A stretch of DNA of 64,000 nucleotides. Source: Polyangia bacterium. Lineage in GTDB: Bacteria; Myxococcota_A; Polyangia; Nannocystales; Nannocystaceae. Below the pieces are notes generated by a model. The model worked only from the letters and a program-made list of their open reading frames with translations, did not search any database and had not been told where the DNA came from. Both the position numbers and the translations under genes were made by a program. How positions within the stretch are numbered: position 1 is the stretch's first letter; each line of letters opens with the position of its first letter. Location of the stretch: positions 117,405-181,404 of the forward strand of contig JAUIFF010000018.1 of NCBI GenBank assembly GCA_030429545.1, read 5' to 3'. Shown here one piece after another: positions 45,054 to 53,766 of this stretch.

Positions 45054-45176
45054 ACCTGTTGAGACTGCTCGGCACCGCCAAACTCATCGCGACGCCCTGA
45101 TTTTTCTCGGGCGGTGCTAACCTACATATGCTGATACAACCAAATAGAAGTGCGCCGGCCACAGCCGACGCACGGG

Positions 45177-45776
45177 TTACAGCCCAAATAGGGCATCGAG
45201 TTCGGGCTTGAGTGCACGTGCCCGCTTGGAGATTGCCTGGACACCCACGACGCACCCGGGCGGGACATGTCGCACCAGGATGACCCCGTTCGGCGCCTCG
45301 TAAACCTCAAACCCAGCCTCGCGTAGACGCGGGACACTGAGCTCGAGCATCACCGCAACCTGGGCTCGCTTGCCGACCACGCTCTTGAGTGCCGGGGCAC
45401 AGTGAACGTGGGTGCGGGCAATCGGACGAATCCCCTCGCGGGCAATCGCCTCGAGCACATCGACGCGGGTGCCGTGATAGATAGGTCCGTCGCCGGGAAG
45501 CCGACGCCACGAAGCTTCGAGGGCGTCGACCGTGACGGCTCGACAATCGGTCGAGTGGCCCTGGCAGGCACGGATCTTCCCGTCGATCATTTGCAAACGA
45601 CGCTTGTTGTTGGTCCGCACAATCTCCTGCAGCCGCGAGGGTGACATGCTCAGACGTGAGAGCACCTGTGCGACAGGAACCCACCCTGCCGGATCCATTT
45701 CCAAGCCTTCGCTCGGTCCGGCGTGACGCAGCAACCACGATAACTTCTTACTCTGTTTGACTAGCTTACGGTCCAT
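45177..45776 (-). CDS. kptA: RNA 2'-phosphotransferase, Tpt1/KptA family
   Basis: 199 residues from ATG 45776, with GAGGAGG upstream. Enzyme family that removes an internal RNA 2'-phosphate with NAD+, giving ADP-ribose 1'',2''-cyclic phosphate. Hallmarks: KLSWLLRHAGPSEGLEMDPAGWVPV (active-site Arg-His), RTNNKRRLQMIDGKIRACQGHS, IYHGTRVDVLEAIAREGI, and HVHCAPAL. Length is typical. Bacteria generally lack the tRNA splicing pathway that makes the fungal substrate, so the biological substrate is uncertain. It is divergent from a LysR gene, with a short AT-rich gap between them. Confidence 0.95.
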   Translation of the reverse strand: MDRKLVKQSKKLSWLLRHAGPSEGLEMDPAGWVPVAQVLSRLSMSPSRLQEIVRTNNKRRLQMIDGKIRACQGHSTDCRAVTVDALEASWRRLPGDGPIYHGTRVDVLEAIAREGIRPIARTHVHCAPALKSVVGKRAQVAVMLELSVPRLREAGFEVYEAPNGVILVRHVPPGCVVGVQAISKRARALKPELDALFGL

Positions 45777-45830
45777 TTTAGGCCTCCTCTTCGAGGTCGG
45801 TACACAGGCAGCATACGGGTTTTTATCATC

Positions 45831-46754
45831 ATGAAAACTTGTAATAATCGATTCACTATCATGATTTCCGATAGGATTGATTTCAAGCCCCAAGACCTCA
45901 ACCTCGAGTGGGTGGCCGGCTTCATCGCGTTTGCCGAACACCTCAACTTCACCCATGCCGCGGCCCAGCTGCACATCAGCCAGCCGGCACTACATATGCA
46001 TGTGCAAAAACTGAGTCGGACGCTCGGGGTCCCGCTCTACCAACGCCGTGGAAAGGCGTTAGAAATCACCCCTGAGGGGCACGAGGTCCTTGCCTGCGGC
46101 CGCGAACTACTTGCGCGCGGTCGGGAACTTCGCGACAGTCTTCACGCCATCGAACAGGTCAAGCCAGTTGTGATGTGCTCGGGAGAGGGGGCCTATCTCT
46201 ACCTCTTGGGCGACGCGATCAGGCGGTTTCAGGCACGCTGTCGCGCGCCATTGCAGTTGCTTGCCCGCAACGCCGAAGACACGGTGACCGCGGTGACCTC
46301 GGGCGAGGCCGATGTCGGGGTGGTGCCGGTGACCAGTCGTATGCCCGGCATCTATGCCGAACCGATCGCCAACATTGGCCAGATGCTCGTTGTCCCCAAC
46401 GCCCACCGCCTCGCCGGTCGCAAGCGAATCCGGGTGACCGACCTCGCAGGTGAACGCCTGATCGTCCCGCCCCGACCGCGGCCGCAACGAATGGCCATCG
46501 AGTCGCTGCTCAACCAAGCCGGTGTCGACTGGCGCGTTTCGGTTGAGGTTCACGGCTGGCCGGCGATGATCCACTTTGTCTCCCTCGGGGTTGGCGTTGC
46601 TCTGGTCAACGACTTTTGCCGACTCCCCCGCAGTGTCCAAGGGATTGCGTTTCCCGCGATCGGGCATGTGACCTACTGCGCGCTGCGACGAGCCCGTGGC
46701 CTCGGCGATCGGCGAGAGGTACAAACCCTGTGGCGCCTGCTCACCGGTGAGTAG
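45831..46754 (+). CDS. LysR-family transcriptional regulator
   Basis: 307 residues from ATG 45831; ATG 45861 gives a shorter, equally plausible protein. The N-terminal winged helix-turn-helix is clear: LEWVAGFIAFAEHLNFTHAAAQLHISQPALHMHVQKLSRTLGVPLYQRRGKALEITPEG. The substrate-binding domain follows (about 100-300; VTSGEADVGVVPVTSRMPGIYAEPI, MLVVPNAHRLAGRKRIRVTDLAGERLI). It probably controls itself and possibly the divergent kptA through the AT-rich intergenic DNA, which carries two copies of ATCATGA (about 45828 and 45858). The effector is unknown. Confidence 0.94.
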   Translation: MKTCNNRFTIMISDRIDFKPQDLNLEWVAGFIAFAEHLNFTHAAAQLHISQPALHMHVQKLSRTLGVPLYQRRGKALEITPEGHEVLACGRELLARGRELRDSLHAIEQVKPVVMCSGEGAYLYLLGDAIRRFQARCRAPLQLLARNAEDTVTAVTSGEADVGVVPVTSRMPGIYAEPIANIGQMLVVPNAHRLAGRKRIRVTDLAGERLIVPPRPRPQRMAIESLLNQAGVDWRVSVEVHGWPAMIHFVSLGVGVALVNDFCRLPRSVQGIAFPAIGHVTYCALRRARGLGDRREVQTLWRLLTGE

Positions 46755-46818
46755 CTCGATGTTGCGGTACAGCTTGTAGCTGCAACGATATTGCGGTGGC
46801 GCGACACGAAATTCGAAC

Positions 46819-49143
46819 TCAACTCGAAAAACGCCCGGTCGCCGCCAGGGCTGGCAAAATCGAAATCGACGTCCACAGGCACACCGGCAGGGCAACCAGC
46901 ATGACCAAGCCCATGCTTTCCATCCCCGGATGTCCGGACAGGGCCAACGCGCCAAAACTCGCGCTCGTCGTTGCCGTTGTCAGCCAAATCGCCGAGCCGA
47001 CCGCGGTTGCGGCCTCGTCGGCACGGGCCATCCGCTGCTCGCGCAACCGGTGCACCACATGCACGCCATCGTCGACACCGAGTCCGACGATCAGCGGCAC
47101 CGCCATCACCGTGACCGTGTTAAACGCCACGCCGGCCCAGCACAACACACCCACCGAAATCAGTGCACCTACACTGACTGGGAGCAGGGCCAACAGGCAC
47201 AGCCCCACCCGGCGAAAGTCGAGCCACAGCAGCAGCAACACAAACACCAAAACCTGGCCGAGCACGCGGGGAAACCATGGCCGATCGGTGCCGATGAGCA
47301 CCTCAAACAACACCGCCATCGAAGTCGCCTCGGGGGCGACCTCGCGGACAACTCGACGCTCGCGGGTGGCCTGGTCGGCGTCGAGATGGGGCGTGGCCGG
47401 ATAGCCAAAAACACGTAGCTTGCCGTCGCCCGTCACCCAACGCACCCGCAAGGGCTCCGGTAAATCACCCGGTTTCGGCACGGGCATTTCGGCGGCCCCC
47501 ACCACCGCCTGCAACAGGGGGAAGGCATCGCCAAACCGCTCCTCTGCCCCCGCCTGGGCGAGGGCTGGACCCAACGAGCCGGCCGCCTGCGCAAACCACT
47601 CACGGCGCCTGTCCATGTCGGCCGGCAGCACCACGGCAGCACTCTCGACCTGGGAGATAAGCCCACTCGACACCCATGTATCTGCAATTTTTTGCGCCTG
47701 TGAAAGGCTCTCGACCTCGGCGACCCACGGCCCGGCGGTCACACCAAAGCGCTGTTGGACATCGTTGCCGGCCGAAACGGCATCGAGCTCGCGGTTGACC
47801 AGGGCGCGTAGATCGGTTTCGTAGGTAAATCGCCCGAGCCCTACACATGCGCCTGCAAGCAAAACCACCGCAAGACCCAGGTGGAGCAGCGGGCGTTGGG
47901 TAGCATGGCGGGCAATCGCCGCGACCACCCGGTTGTGCGGAAGATGTTGGCCTGGAGCAGTGGCATTCGGAGAACTTGTATTGCCATGTTCTTGCTCGGC
48001 TCCGCGCCAGCCGAGCGGCAACATCGTCAACATCCATAGCAAACACAAGACCACGCCAACGGCCCCACAAAGACCCAGGTGGCGAAAACTCAGCTCGGGC
48101 GCGGTGGCCAGCATGGCAAACGCCCCGGCGGTTGTCAGGGCACCAACCACCACCCCCGGGCCGGTCCCTCGGTAGGTCCTGCGCACGGCCTCGGCAAACC
48201 CGTGCCCGCGCGCCTGCTCCTCGCGCACGCGCATGCGCAGATGAATCGCGACATCGATCCCCAGGCCAAACACAATGACGCCGAATAGCGCCTCCATGAT
48301 CGTCAGCGTGCCCAGGATAAAAGCCACCAGGGCAATCGAAGTGCCGGCGGCCAACACCATGGGCAAGGCCAACCCGAGCAGCGCCTGCCGCCGCCGTTCA
48401 AAACGAATCAAAATCAGCAACGTGAGCACCAGGCTGACCGGCGAAAGCCATGCCAGGGCACCCAGGGTTGCTTCCCCATCTTGATAGACAATCGCCGGCA
48501 TCCCCGAAAACCGCCCGCGAAACTCACCGGGGCTCGATGTACCTGCAATTTCCTGGTCGACCACCCCCTGCAACGCCGGGACCACGGGGTTGTCGAGCCG
48601 GGCGTGAAAGCTGTCCTGCACCAGGGTAATCAACACGAGCCGACTACCTGGCTGGGCGAGCTCAAGCCCGCTCGAGTCCACCGTGTCGAGCCTGTCCTGG
48701 AGGTCACGCAGTGCTGCTGCCGACTGCGGTTTGGCAACCAGGGCTTGCCAGGCTGTATAGGTCGAGGCGTCGACCAAATACGGCAGACGCTGCAAAAACC
48801 ATTCGGCGTCGGGCGGGTCGTAGACCCGTTCGACATCTGGATGTACCTGCAATTTTTTGACAACACGCGTGCGCAGTTGGTCGAGCTCGGCCTCCGGACC
48901 TTCGAGCAACAGCGGCAGCTCTCGACCCAACCCGTGCTGTTTGGAGGCTTGGAAGTAGCGCTCAACTTCTGGGTGGTTGCGGTCCATCACCCCGCCAAAA
49001 CTCAAGTCGCGGGGCACCAACGTCGCCAGCAAACACCCGACCAAGCCGACAACACACATGACCCACCAAACCCGCCGCGGATGATCGAGCACCCCCTGGG
49101 CCAGGGCGACGAGTGCGCGCGCCAACAACCGGGTCACGCACAC
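46819..49143 (-). CDS. RND-superfamily transporter (MMPL/HpnN-like)
   Basis: 774 residues with about 12 predicted transmembrane helices in two halves, each preceded by a large periplasmic loop. The first helix (VWWVMCVVGLVGCLLATLVPRDLSFGGVMD) leads into a loop. The first sterol-sensing-like bundle contains FGVIVFGLGIDVAIHLRMRVREEQARG, and the second half has the matching VPLIVGLGVDDGVHVVHRLREQRMARADEA. The duplicated GLGxDxxxH motif in the fourth helix carries the acidic proton-relay residues typical of MMPL/HpnN transporters. Likely cargo is a lipid, hopanoid or other hydrophobic molecule. No membrane-fusion partner is adjacent. Confidence 0.92.
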   Translation of the reverse strand: MCVTRLLARALVALAQGVLDHPRRVWWVMCVVGLVGCLLATLVPRDLSFGGVMDRNHPEVERYFQASKQHGLGRELPLLLEGPEAELDQLRTRVVKKLQVHPDVERVYDPPDAEWFLQRLPYLVDASTYTAWQALVAKPQSAAALRDLQDRLDTVDSSGLELAQPGSRLVLITLVQDSFHARLDNPVVPALQGVVDQEIAGTSSPGEFRGRFSGMPAIVYQDGEATLGALAWLSPVSLVLTLLILIRFERRRQALLGLALPMVLAAGTSIALVAFILGTLTIMEALFGVIVFGLGIDVAIHLRMRVREEQARGHGFAEAVRRTYRGTGPGVVVGALTTAGAFAMLATAPELSFRHLGLCGAVGVVLCLLWMLTMLPLGWRGAEQEHGNTSSPNATAPGQHLPHNRVVAAIARHATQRPLLHLGLAVVLLAGACVGLGRFTYETDLRALVNRELDAVSAGNDVQQRFGVTAGPWVAEVESLSQAQKIADTWVSSGLISQVESAAVVLPADMDRRREWFAQAAGSLGPALAQAGAEERFGDAFPLLQAVVGAAEMPVPKPGDLPEPLRVRWVTGDGKLRVFGYPATPHLDADQATRERRVVREVAPEATSMAVLFEVLIGTDRPWFPRVLGQVLVFVLLLLWLDFRRVGLCLLALLPVSVGALISVGVLCWAGVAFNTVTVMAVPLIVGLGVDDGVHVVHRLREQRMARADEAATAVGSAIWLTTATTSASFGALALSGHPGMESMGLVMLVALPVCLWTSISILPALAATGRFSS

Positions 49144-49283
49144 TCCAGGGGCATGGTGTGGTGCCCCGCAACCTGTGGTGCCGACAGCGCTCGGCGATTT
49201 TTTTGTATGCGCAAAAAGTTTCCAGTGCCCCCGAGCGCTGCAAACACACAGACGTCTACGCCAGGTTCTGCTAGGTTTGGCCG

Positions 49284-50297
49284 ATGATGCGTGCGCTTCG
49301 ACGTTTGCGACAAACCATGCGCCCCGCCGCCTGCCAAGACGCGGGTCGCAAACCGTTTTTTGAGGGTTGGTACGTCAAACTCGTCGACCGCACCCAAACG
49401 CGTAGGCTGGCCCTGATCCCCGGGATGTACCGCGACCGCGACCCGTCGAAGAGCACGAGTTTTTTGCAGGTGTTTTGCGACCACCAAAATACGGCGACCA
49501 TCCTTTACTGGCCACTCAACGAATTTACGGCCAGCCACGAGCGGTTTGATGCCACGGTCGCCGGCAACCGTTTGGGTAGCCACGGGGTCGAGCTCGACAT
49601 CCGCCGAGACAACATCTCGCTGCACGGTTCGCTGCAGTTCGACAACCTTCAGCGCTGGCCTGTCACCCGCACGAGTCCCGGGATTATGGGCTGGTACGCC
49701 TGGGTCCCGCGGATGGAGTGCTACCACGGCGTCGTCAGCCTCGATCACCAACTGCGCGGCAGCCTGTGGCTCGACGGTGAGGAACTCGACTTTACCGGCG
49801 GTCATGGCTACATCGAAAAGGACTGGGGCCGGTCGTTCCCGCAATCTTGGGTGTGGTTGCAATGCAACCACTTTACCGACCAGGCCGGGTTGCGCCACCC
49901 CGCGACTTCGCTAACTGCTTCGATCGCCCACATTCCGTGGCTCGGCCGCAGCTTTCCCGGATTTATCGTGGGCCTGTTGCACGCGGGAAAACTCCACCGG
50001 TTTACGACCTACACCGGCGCCCGCGTGGTTGAGCTCGAGGTCGGTCCCCAGCAGATCCACTGGGTCCTGCAAAACCGGCGTCACCGGCTAAAACTGGTGA
50101 TCACCCGGGCCGAAACCACGCGGTTGCCCGGCCCCACCGTCAACGGCATGACCCGCGACGTCCACGAAACCCTGGCCGCGAGTGTCGAGTTGTGGCTACA
50201 CGACCGACGCTCGAATGCAACCGTTGTCCACACCCGCGGGAGCTGTGCCGGCCTCGAAGTCATGGGTGATACAACTTCCCTCGCACCCCGGCCATGA
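49284..50297 (+). CDS. Tocopherol-cyclase-like family protein
   Basis: 337 residues. The N terminus RKPFFEGWYVKLVDRTQTRRLALIPGMYRD is the family signature, followed by SFLQVFCDHQNTATILYWPLNEF. In the middle are MGWYAWVPRMECYHGVVSLDHQLRGSLWLDGEELDFTGGHGYIEKDWGRSFPQSWVWLQCNHF, which contains the very conserved G-x-GYIEKDWG block. Plant tocopherol cyclase makes chromanols, but bacterial homologues are poorly understood and this organism need not make tocopherol. The last 4 bp overlap the start of the MutS-like gene, suggesting translational coupling. Confidence 0.9.
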   Translation: MMRALRRLRQTMRPAACQDAGRKPFFEGWYVKLVDRTQTRRLALIPGMYRDRDPSKSTSFLQVFCDHQNTATILYWPLNEFTASHERFDATVAGNRLGSHGVELDIRRDNISLHGSLQFDNLQRWPVTRTSPGIMGWYAWVPRMECYHGVVSLDHQLRGSLWLDGEELDFTGGHGYIEKDWGRSFPQSWVWLQCNHFTDQAGLRHPATSLTASIAHIPWLGRSFPGFIVGLLHAGKLHRFTTYTGARVVELEVGPQQIHWVLQNRRHRLKLVITRAETTRLPGPTVNGMTRDVHETLAASVELWLHDRRSNATVVHTRGSCAGLEVMGDTTSLAPRP

Positions 50298-52138
50298 CCA
50301 CGCCCGACCCTGCGATCGACTTCGACCCCGCCGCGACCTACAGCGACCGTCGCCAACTTCGTCAACAGGCTGTTACGGTGCTTCAGGCCAAAAGCTCGCG
50401 GATCTCGAGCGCACGCGTGTTGACGTTTTTGGCGGGGGCCACCGGTGGTGTCATGGCCCTTGCCGACGGGCCCGAAAACATTGCATATGCACTAATTGCC
50501 CTGTCGCTCGTCGGATTTTTGCTGCTGGTCGTGATCCACGAGCGGGTTGAACGGGCGGCCAAACGGGCCCAGGAAGCTGTCGACTACTACGAACGCGGGC
50601 TCGCCCGACTGGCCGACCCACGGGTTGATCGGGGGGCGATTGCCACCGACTTTGTCGACGGCTCGCACCCCTATGCCGCCGATCTCGACCTGTTTGGCCC
50701 CGGCTCAATGTTCGCGTTGTTATGCACGGCGCGTACCCGCACCGGCCAGCAAATCATGGCCTCCTGGCTGTTGGCTCCGGCCAGCCTCGAAGAGCTCGAG
50801 ATTCGCCACGCAACCGTCCACGGGCTGCGCAACAACCTCGACCTGCGCGAGGCTCTCGACCTGCTCGGGGGACCTGTCGGTGCCACCGTCGACCCACAAC
50901 ACCTGATCGCCTGGGGGCAGGCACCGGGTTTGTTGCCGACAACCCGCGGGCTTGTGCTGCTGCTGTGGGCGTTTACAATTGTTGCACTAACAAGTTTTTA
51001 CCTGTGGGTTGGCGACACCCCCTGGCCCATTGGTCCGTTCCCCTTTTTGGCCGTCGTTGCCCTCGAAGGCCTTGTCTACCGCCGGTTTCAAAAATCGTTA
51101 TCGCAACTCTCCGCCCCGCTGCTGGGAGTGGCCAACAAACTGGCGATTGTGCGTGACCTGCTGCATCGCGTCGAGTTTGAGCCCCCGGCTACTCCCCGGC
51201 TGCGCGCCCTTCGACGGGCCATCGCCGAGCCGTCTGCGGCGGGACAAATCGACCGCCTGCGGCGATTGGTCGACTGGTATGAATCACGCAACAACGCCCT
51301 GCTGGCCCCCGTGTTGTATTGCCTGATGTGGCCACTACACTTCGCGCTCGCGCTCGAACGCTGGCGGGCGGCCCATGGCCCGCTGCTCAAAAAATGGTTG
51401 AATGCACTTGGCGAGTACGAGGCCCATTGTGCACTTGCCAATTACGCCTACGAACACCCCACCGACCCATTGCCCGAGTTGGCCCCCGAGGGCCCGGTGG
51501 TCGAGGGCCAGGAGGTTGGCCACCCGCTACTTCCGCGGGGCCAATGTATCTGCAACAATGTCGCCCTAGGTACTCCCTGCGCGATTCGAATTGTCAGTGG
51601 CTCGAACATGTCGGGCAAAAGCACCTACCTGCGTTGTGTTGGGCTCAACGTGGTGCTCGCCCTCGCCGGTGCGCCGGTTCGGGCCAAGCACTTTCGCCTG
51701 TCACCGGTCCGGATTGGTGCGACCTTGCGGGTGGAGGATTCCCTGCGCGAGGGGGCCTCGCGGTTTTACGCCGAGCTCCAGCGCCTGCGCACAATTGTCG
51801 AGCTCTCCCGTGGGGAGCCCCCGCTATTGTTTTTACTCGACGAAATTTTCCATGGGACCAACTCCAAAGATCGCCAGCAGGGAGCCAAGGGGTTGGTTTA
51901 TGGATTGCTCGAGGCCGGCGCGATCGGCCTGCTGACTACCCACGACCTCGCCCTGACCACGCTCGGCCAAAGCCTTGCTCCGCGGGTACAAAACGTGCAC
52001 TTCACCGACGAACTGCGCGACGGAAAGTTGCAGTTTGACTACCGCATGCGCGAGGGGGTCGTCACCAAATCCAACGCCATTGCCCTGATGCAGGCGCTCG
52101 GTCTCCCGGTTGAGCGGGCAGCTCCAGCCCCGAAGTGA
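50294..52138 (+). CDS. Membrane-anchored MutS-like ATPase
   Basis: 614 residues. Unlike MutS proper, it has two predicted membrane hairpins: ARVLTFLAGATGGVMALA plus IAYALIALSLVGFLLLVVI (about 41-82), and LVLLLWAFTIVALTSFYLWV plus FPFLAVVALEGLVY (about 218-260). Between them is a MutS core-like helical region. The C-terminal ATPase domain is intact: Walker A GSNMSGKSTYLR, Walker B LLFLLDEIFHGTNSKDR, and signature-like REGASRFYAELQRL with GLLTTHDLALT. There is no N-terminal mismatch-recognition domain (no Phe-x-Glu), so it is not a mismatch repair MutS. It is coupled to the tocopherol-cyclase-like gene. Function unknown. Confidence 0.92.
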   Translation: MTTPDPAIDFDPAATYSDRRQLRQQAVTVLQAKSSRISSARVLTFLAGATGGVMALADGPENIAYALIALSLVGFLLLVVIHERVERAAKRAQEAVDYYERGLARLADPRVDRGAIATDFVDGSHPYAADLDLFGPGSMFALLCTARTRTGQQIMASWLLAPASLEELEIRHATVHGLRNNLDLREALDLLGGPVGATVDPQHLIAWGQAPGLLPTTRGLVLLLWAFTIVALTSFYLWVGDTPWPIGPFPFLAVVALEGLVYRRFQKSLSQLSAPLLGVANKLAIVRDLLHRVEFEPPATPRLRALRRAIAEPSAAGQIDRLRRLVDWYESRNNALLAPVLYCLMWPLHFALALERWRAAHGPLLKKWLNALGEYEAHCALANYAYEHPTDPLPELAPEGPVVEGQEVGHPLLPRGQCICNNVALGTPCAIRIVSGSNMSGKSTYLRCVGLNVVLALAGAPVRAKHFRLSPVRIGATLRVEDSLREGASRFYAELQRLRTIVELSRGEPPLLFLLDEIFHGTNSKDRQQGAKGLVYGLLEAGAIGLLTTHDLALTTLGQSLAPRVQNVHFTDELRDGKLQFDYRMREGVVTKSNAIALMQALGLPVERAAPAPK

Positions 52139-52161
52139 CGACTTGTTTGTCGGCCGTCAAT

Positions 52162-52180
52162 TGCACACAATTGGTGTGCA
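52162..52180. promoter_or_regulatory. Perfect 7-bp dyad upstream of the DUF1501 gene
   Basis: TGCACAC-AATTG-GTGTGCA, a perfect inverted repeat with 5-base spacer, lies in the 113-bp gap, 72 bp before the DUF1501 start. The symmetric, short-spacer form fits an operator for a dimeric regulator better than a terminator, since no T tract follows. Confidence 0.5.
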
Positions 52181-52251
52181 CATCTACGCCGGCAAACTAC
52201 CAACCATGATGCAACAGACATGTCTCGGTCCGTGTCGCTGCGAGCGGCCAC

Positions 52252-53766
52252 ATGCCTAGCCGACACGGCCTAGCCGGCATGGGTCGGCGTGAGTTTCTTG
52301 CTGGATCAGTTGCATCTGCATGTGGTCTCGTAGCCGGGTTGGGGGGCACCCGCCTTGCCCGGTCGTTGTCCAGAAGTCAGCACGGGTCGTCCCTGCCGGC
52401 ATTGCAGCCGGTCGATGGTGTTTTAGAGCTTTACTTCTACGGAGGTCTCAACCCGTGGGACACGTTTTTTTGTGTGCCCGAGTGGGGCAGTGCGTCCGCA
52501 CAATTTCTCCATGCATTCGACCTGCCTACCCGGCTCGCGCCCTGCCTACCGCAGGAACTTTTGGACATGTTTGGTCCCGGCGTCGCGCCGACCCACACGT
52601 TCGCCCGCGATGACTTGGGCACCGATGTCCACCTCGGTCCGTGGACCTGGCCGCTGTGGTCGCGGCCCGACATCCTCGCGCAAACCCGCGTGGTGGTGAT
52701 GGCCCACGACCAATTTCCCCACGCCTCGGCGATTCCCCTGGCTGTCACCGGCTTTTCGCTCGGCTCCCCTCAACTCGCGGGGACCGGGGCATTGGTCGAA
52801 GCACTGGCCGGGCCTGCGGCGTTTCCCCAGTCGGCGGTCATCCGCAGTGGGCGTGAGCCGCTGACCGACAACCTGTCGGCAACCCTGTCGGTCGGTCCAC
52901 ACCCACAGGCGCGTCGCCCCCTCGACCTCAACCTCACGCAAACACCCCTGCTAACGGGACTGCTCAAGCGCCCGAGCGTGGGAGCGCGCGCGAGTGCCCA
53001 CGATGCCCTGCTTGCAACCCTGCGGGCCGACTATCGCAGGCAGCTACGCGGCGACCAAACCCATGTACGTGCACCGGTACTCGACCGCTTTGAGATCGCC
53101 GACCGCCGTCGGGCCACAGCACCCGAACTCGCCGACTTGTTGCCCCCTAGCCTGTTTGGCCTACCCCAGGTCAACTCCTGTGAATACACAAATATTTCGG
53201 TTCCAGCCCTCGCCGCGCGCCTCGCCAGCCACCTGCTGACACGGCCAAAAAGCCAGCGCAGTCGCTATGTGCTGTGGGTAGATGATGGGCTGCTCCCAAC
53301 CGCCGATGGCGGCCACGACAGTCATCGCGAGCATCTCCACCACGCGTCCGTCAACTATCCCCACACGCTTCAGGTGCTCGCCAACCGCATCAATCGGCCC
53401 GGAGAGGACGACCCCGACAAACTCAACCTCGACCGCAATTTGATTGTCATTACAAGTGAATTTGGACGCACCCCGTGGGTCGAAGACTCGCGCCAAGGCC
53501 TGGGCCATTGGCCCCACGGCTATGTCAGCATTTTGATCGGCGGGCACCAAACCCCACCCGGGCCGTCGATCGCCGGCAGTATCGATGGCGACAGTGCCAC
53601 GGCCCACGACTACAGCTCGCCAACCGAACTGCGCATGGCCCTGCTGTTGAGCCTCGGTCTCGACCCGATGGTTGTCGAGGGTTGGGGCGCAAGCTCGGTT
53701 CAGGGGGCGGCCAACGATGCCCAAGCACTCTCGCGGCTGGCGTGGATTTTGGGAGGCTCACTGTGA
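52252..53766 (+). CDS. DUF1501 family exported protein
   Basis: 504 residues with a twin-arginine-type signal (GRREFLAGSVASACGLVAGLGG), so it is probably exported folded by Tat. DUF1501 belongs to the alkaline-phosphatase/sulfatase fold. Visible family blocks are LELYFYGGLNPWDTFF near the start, VVMAHDQFPHASAIP, and ILVITSEFGRTPWVEDSRQGLGHWPHGYVSILIGG near the C terminus, the counterpart of the usual EFGRTP...GRDHHP. In planctomycetes and myxobacteria DUF1501 genes sit beside DUF1800 or cytochrome-type DUF1549/DUF1553 genes, and here the next gene encodes a CxxCH protein with a 4-bp overlap. Confidence 0.9.
   Translation: MPSRHGLAGMGRREFLAGSVASACGLVAGLGGTRLARSLSRSQHGSSLPALQPVDGVLELYFYGGLNPWDTFFCVPEWGSASAQFLHAFDLPTRLAPCLPQELLDMFGPGVAPTHTFARDDLGTDVHLGPWTWPLWSRPDILAQTRVVVMAHDQFPHASAIPLAVTGFSLGSPQLAGTGALVEALAGPAAFPQSAVIRSGREPLTDNLSATLSVGPHPQARRPLDLNLTQTPLLTGLLKRPSVGARASAHDALLATLRADYRRQLRGDQTHVRAPVLDRFEIADRRRATAPELADLLPPSLFGLPQVNSCEYTNISVPALAARLASHLLTRPKSQRSRYVLWVDDGLLPTADGGHDSHREHLHHASVNYPHTLQVLANRINRPGEDDPDKLNLDRNLIVITSEFGRTPWVEDSRQGLGHWPHGYVSILIGGHQTPPGPSIAGSIDGDSATAHDYSSPTELRMALLLSLGLDPMVVEGWGASSVQGAANDAQALSRLAWILGGSL

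Noticed and set aside
49284..50297. Tocopherol biosynthesis enzyme
   Set aside because: No other vitamin E pathway gene is present; family similarity alone does not support the reaction.
50294..52138. DNA mismatch repair MutS
   Set aside because: No N-terminal mismatch-recognition domain and two membrane hairpins; only the ATPase region is MutS-like.
53475..53762. N-terminal extension of the CxxCH lipoprotein
   Set aside because: The extension overlaps the DUF1501 gene in another frame; the lipobox signal peptide begins right after GTG 53763.
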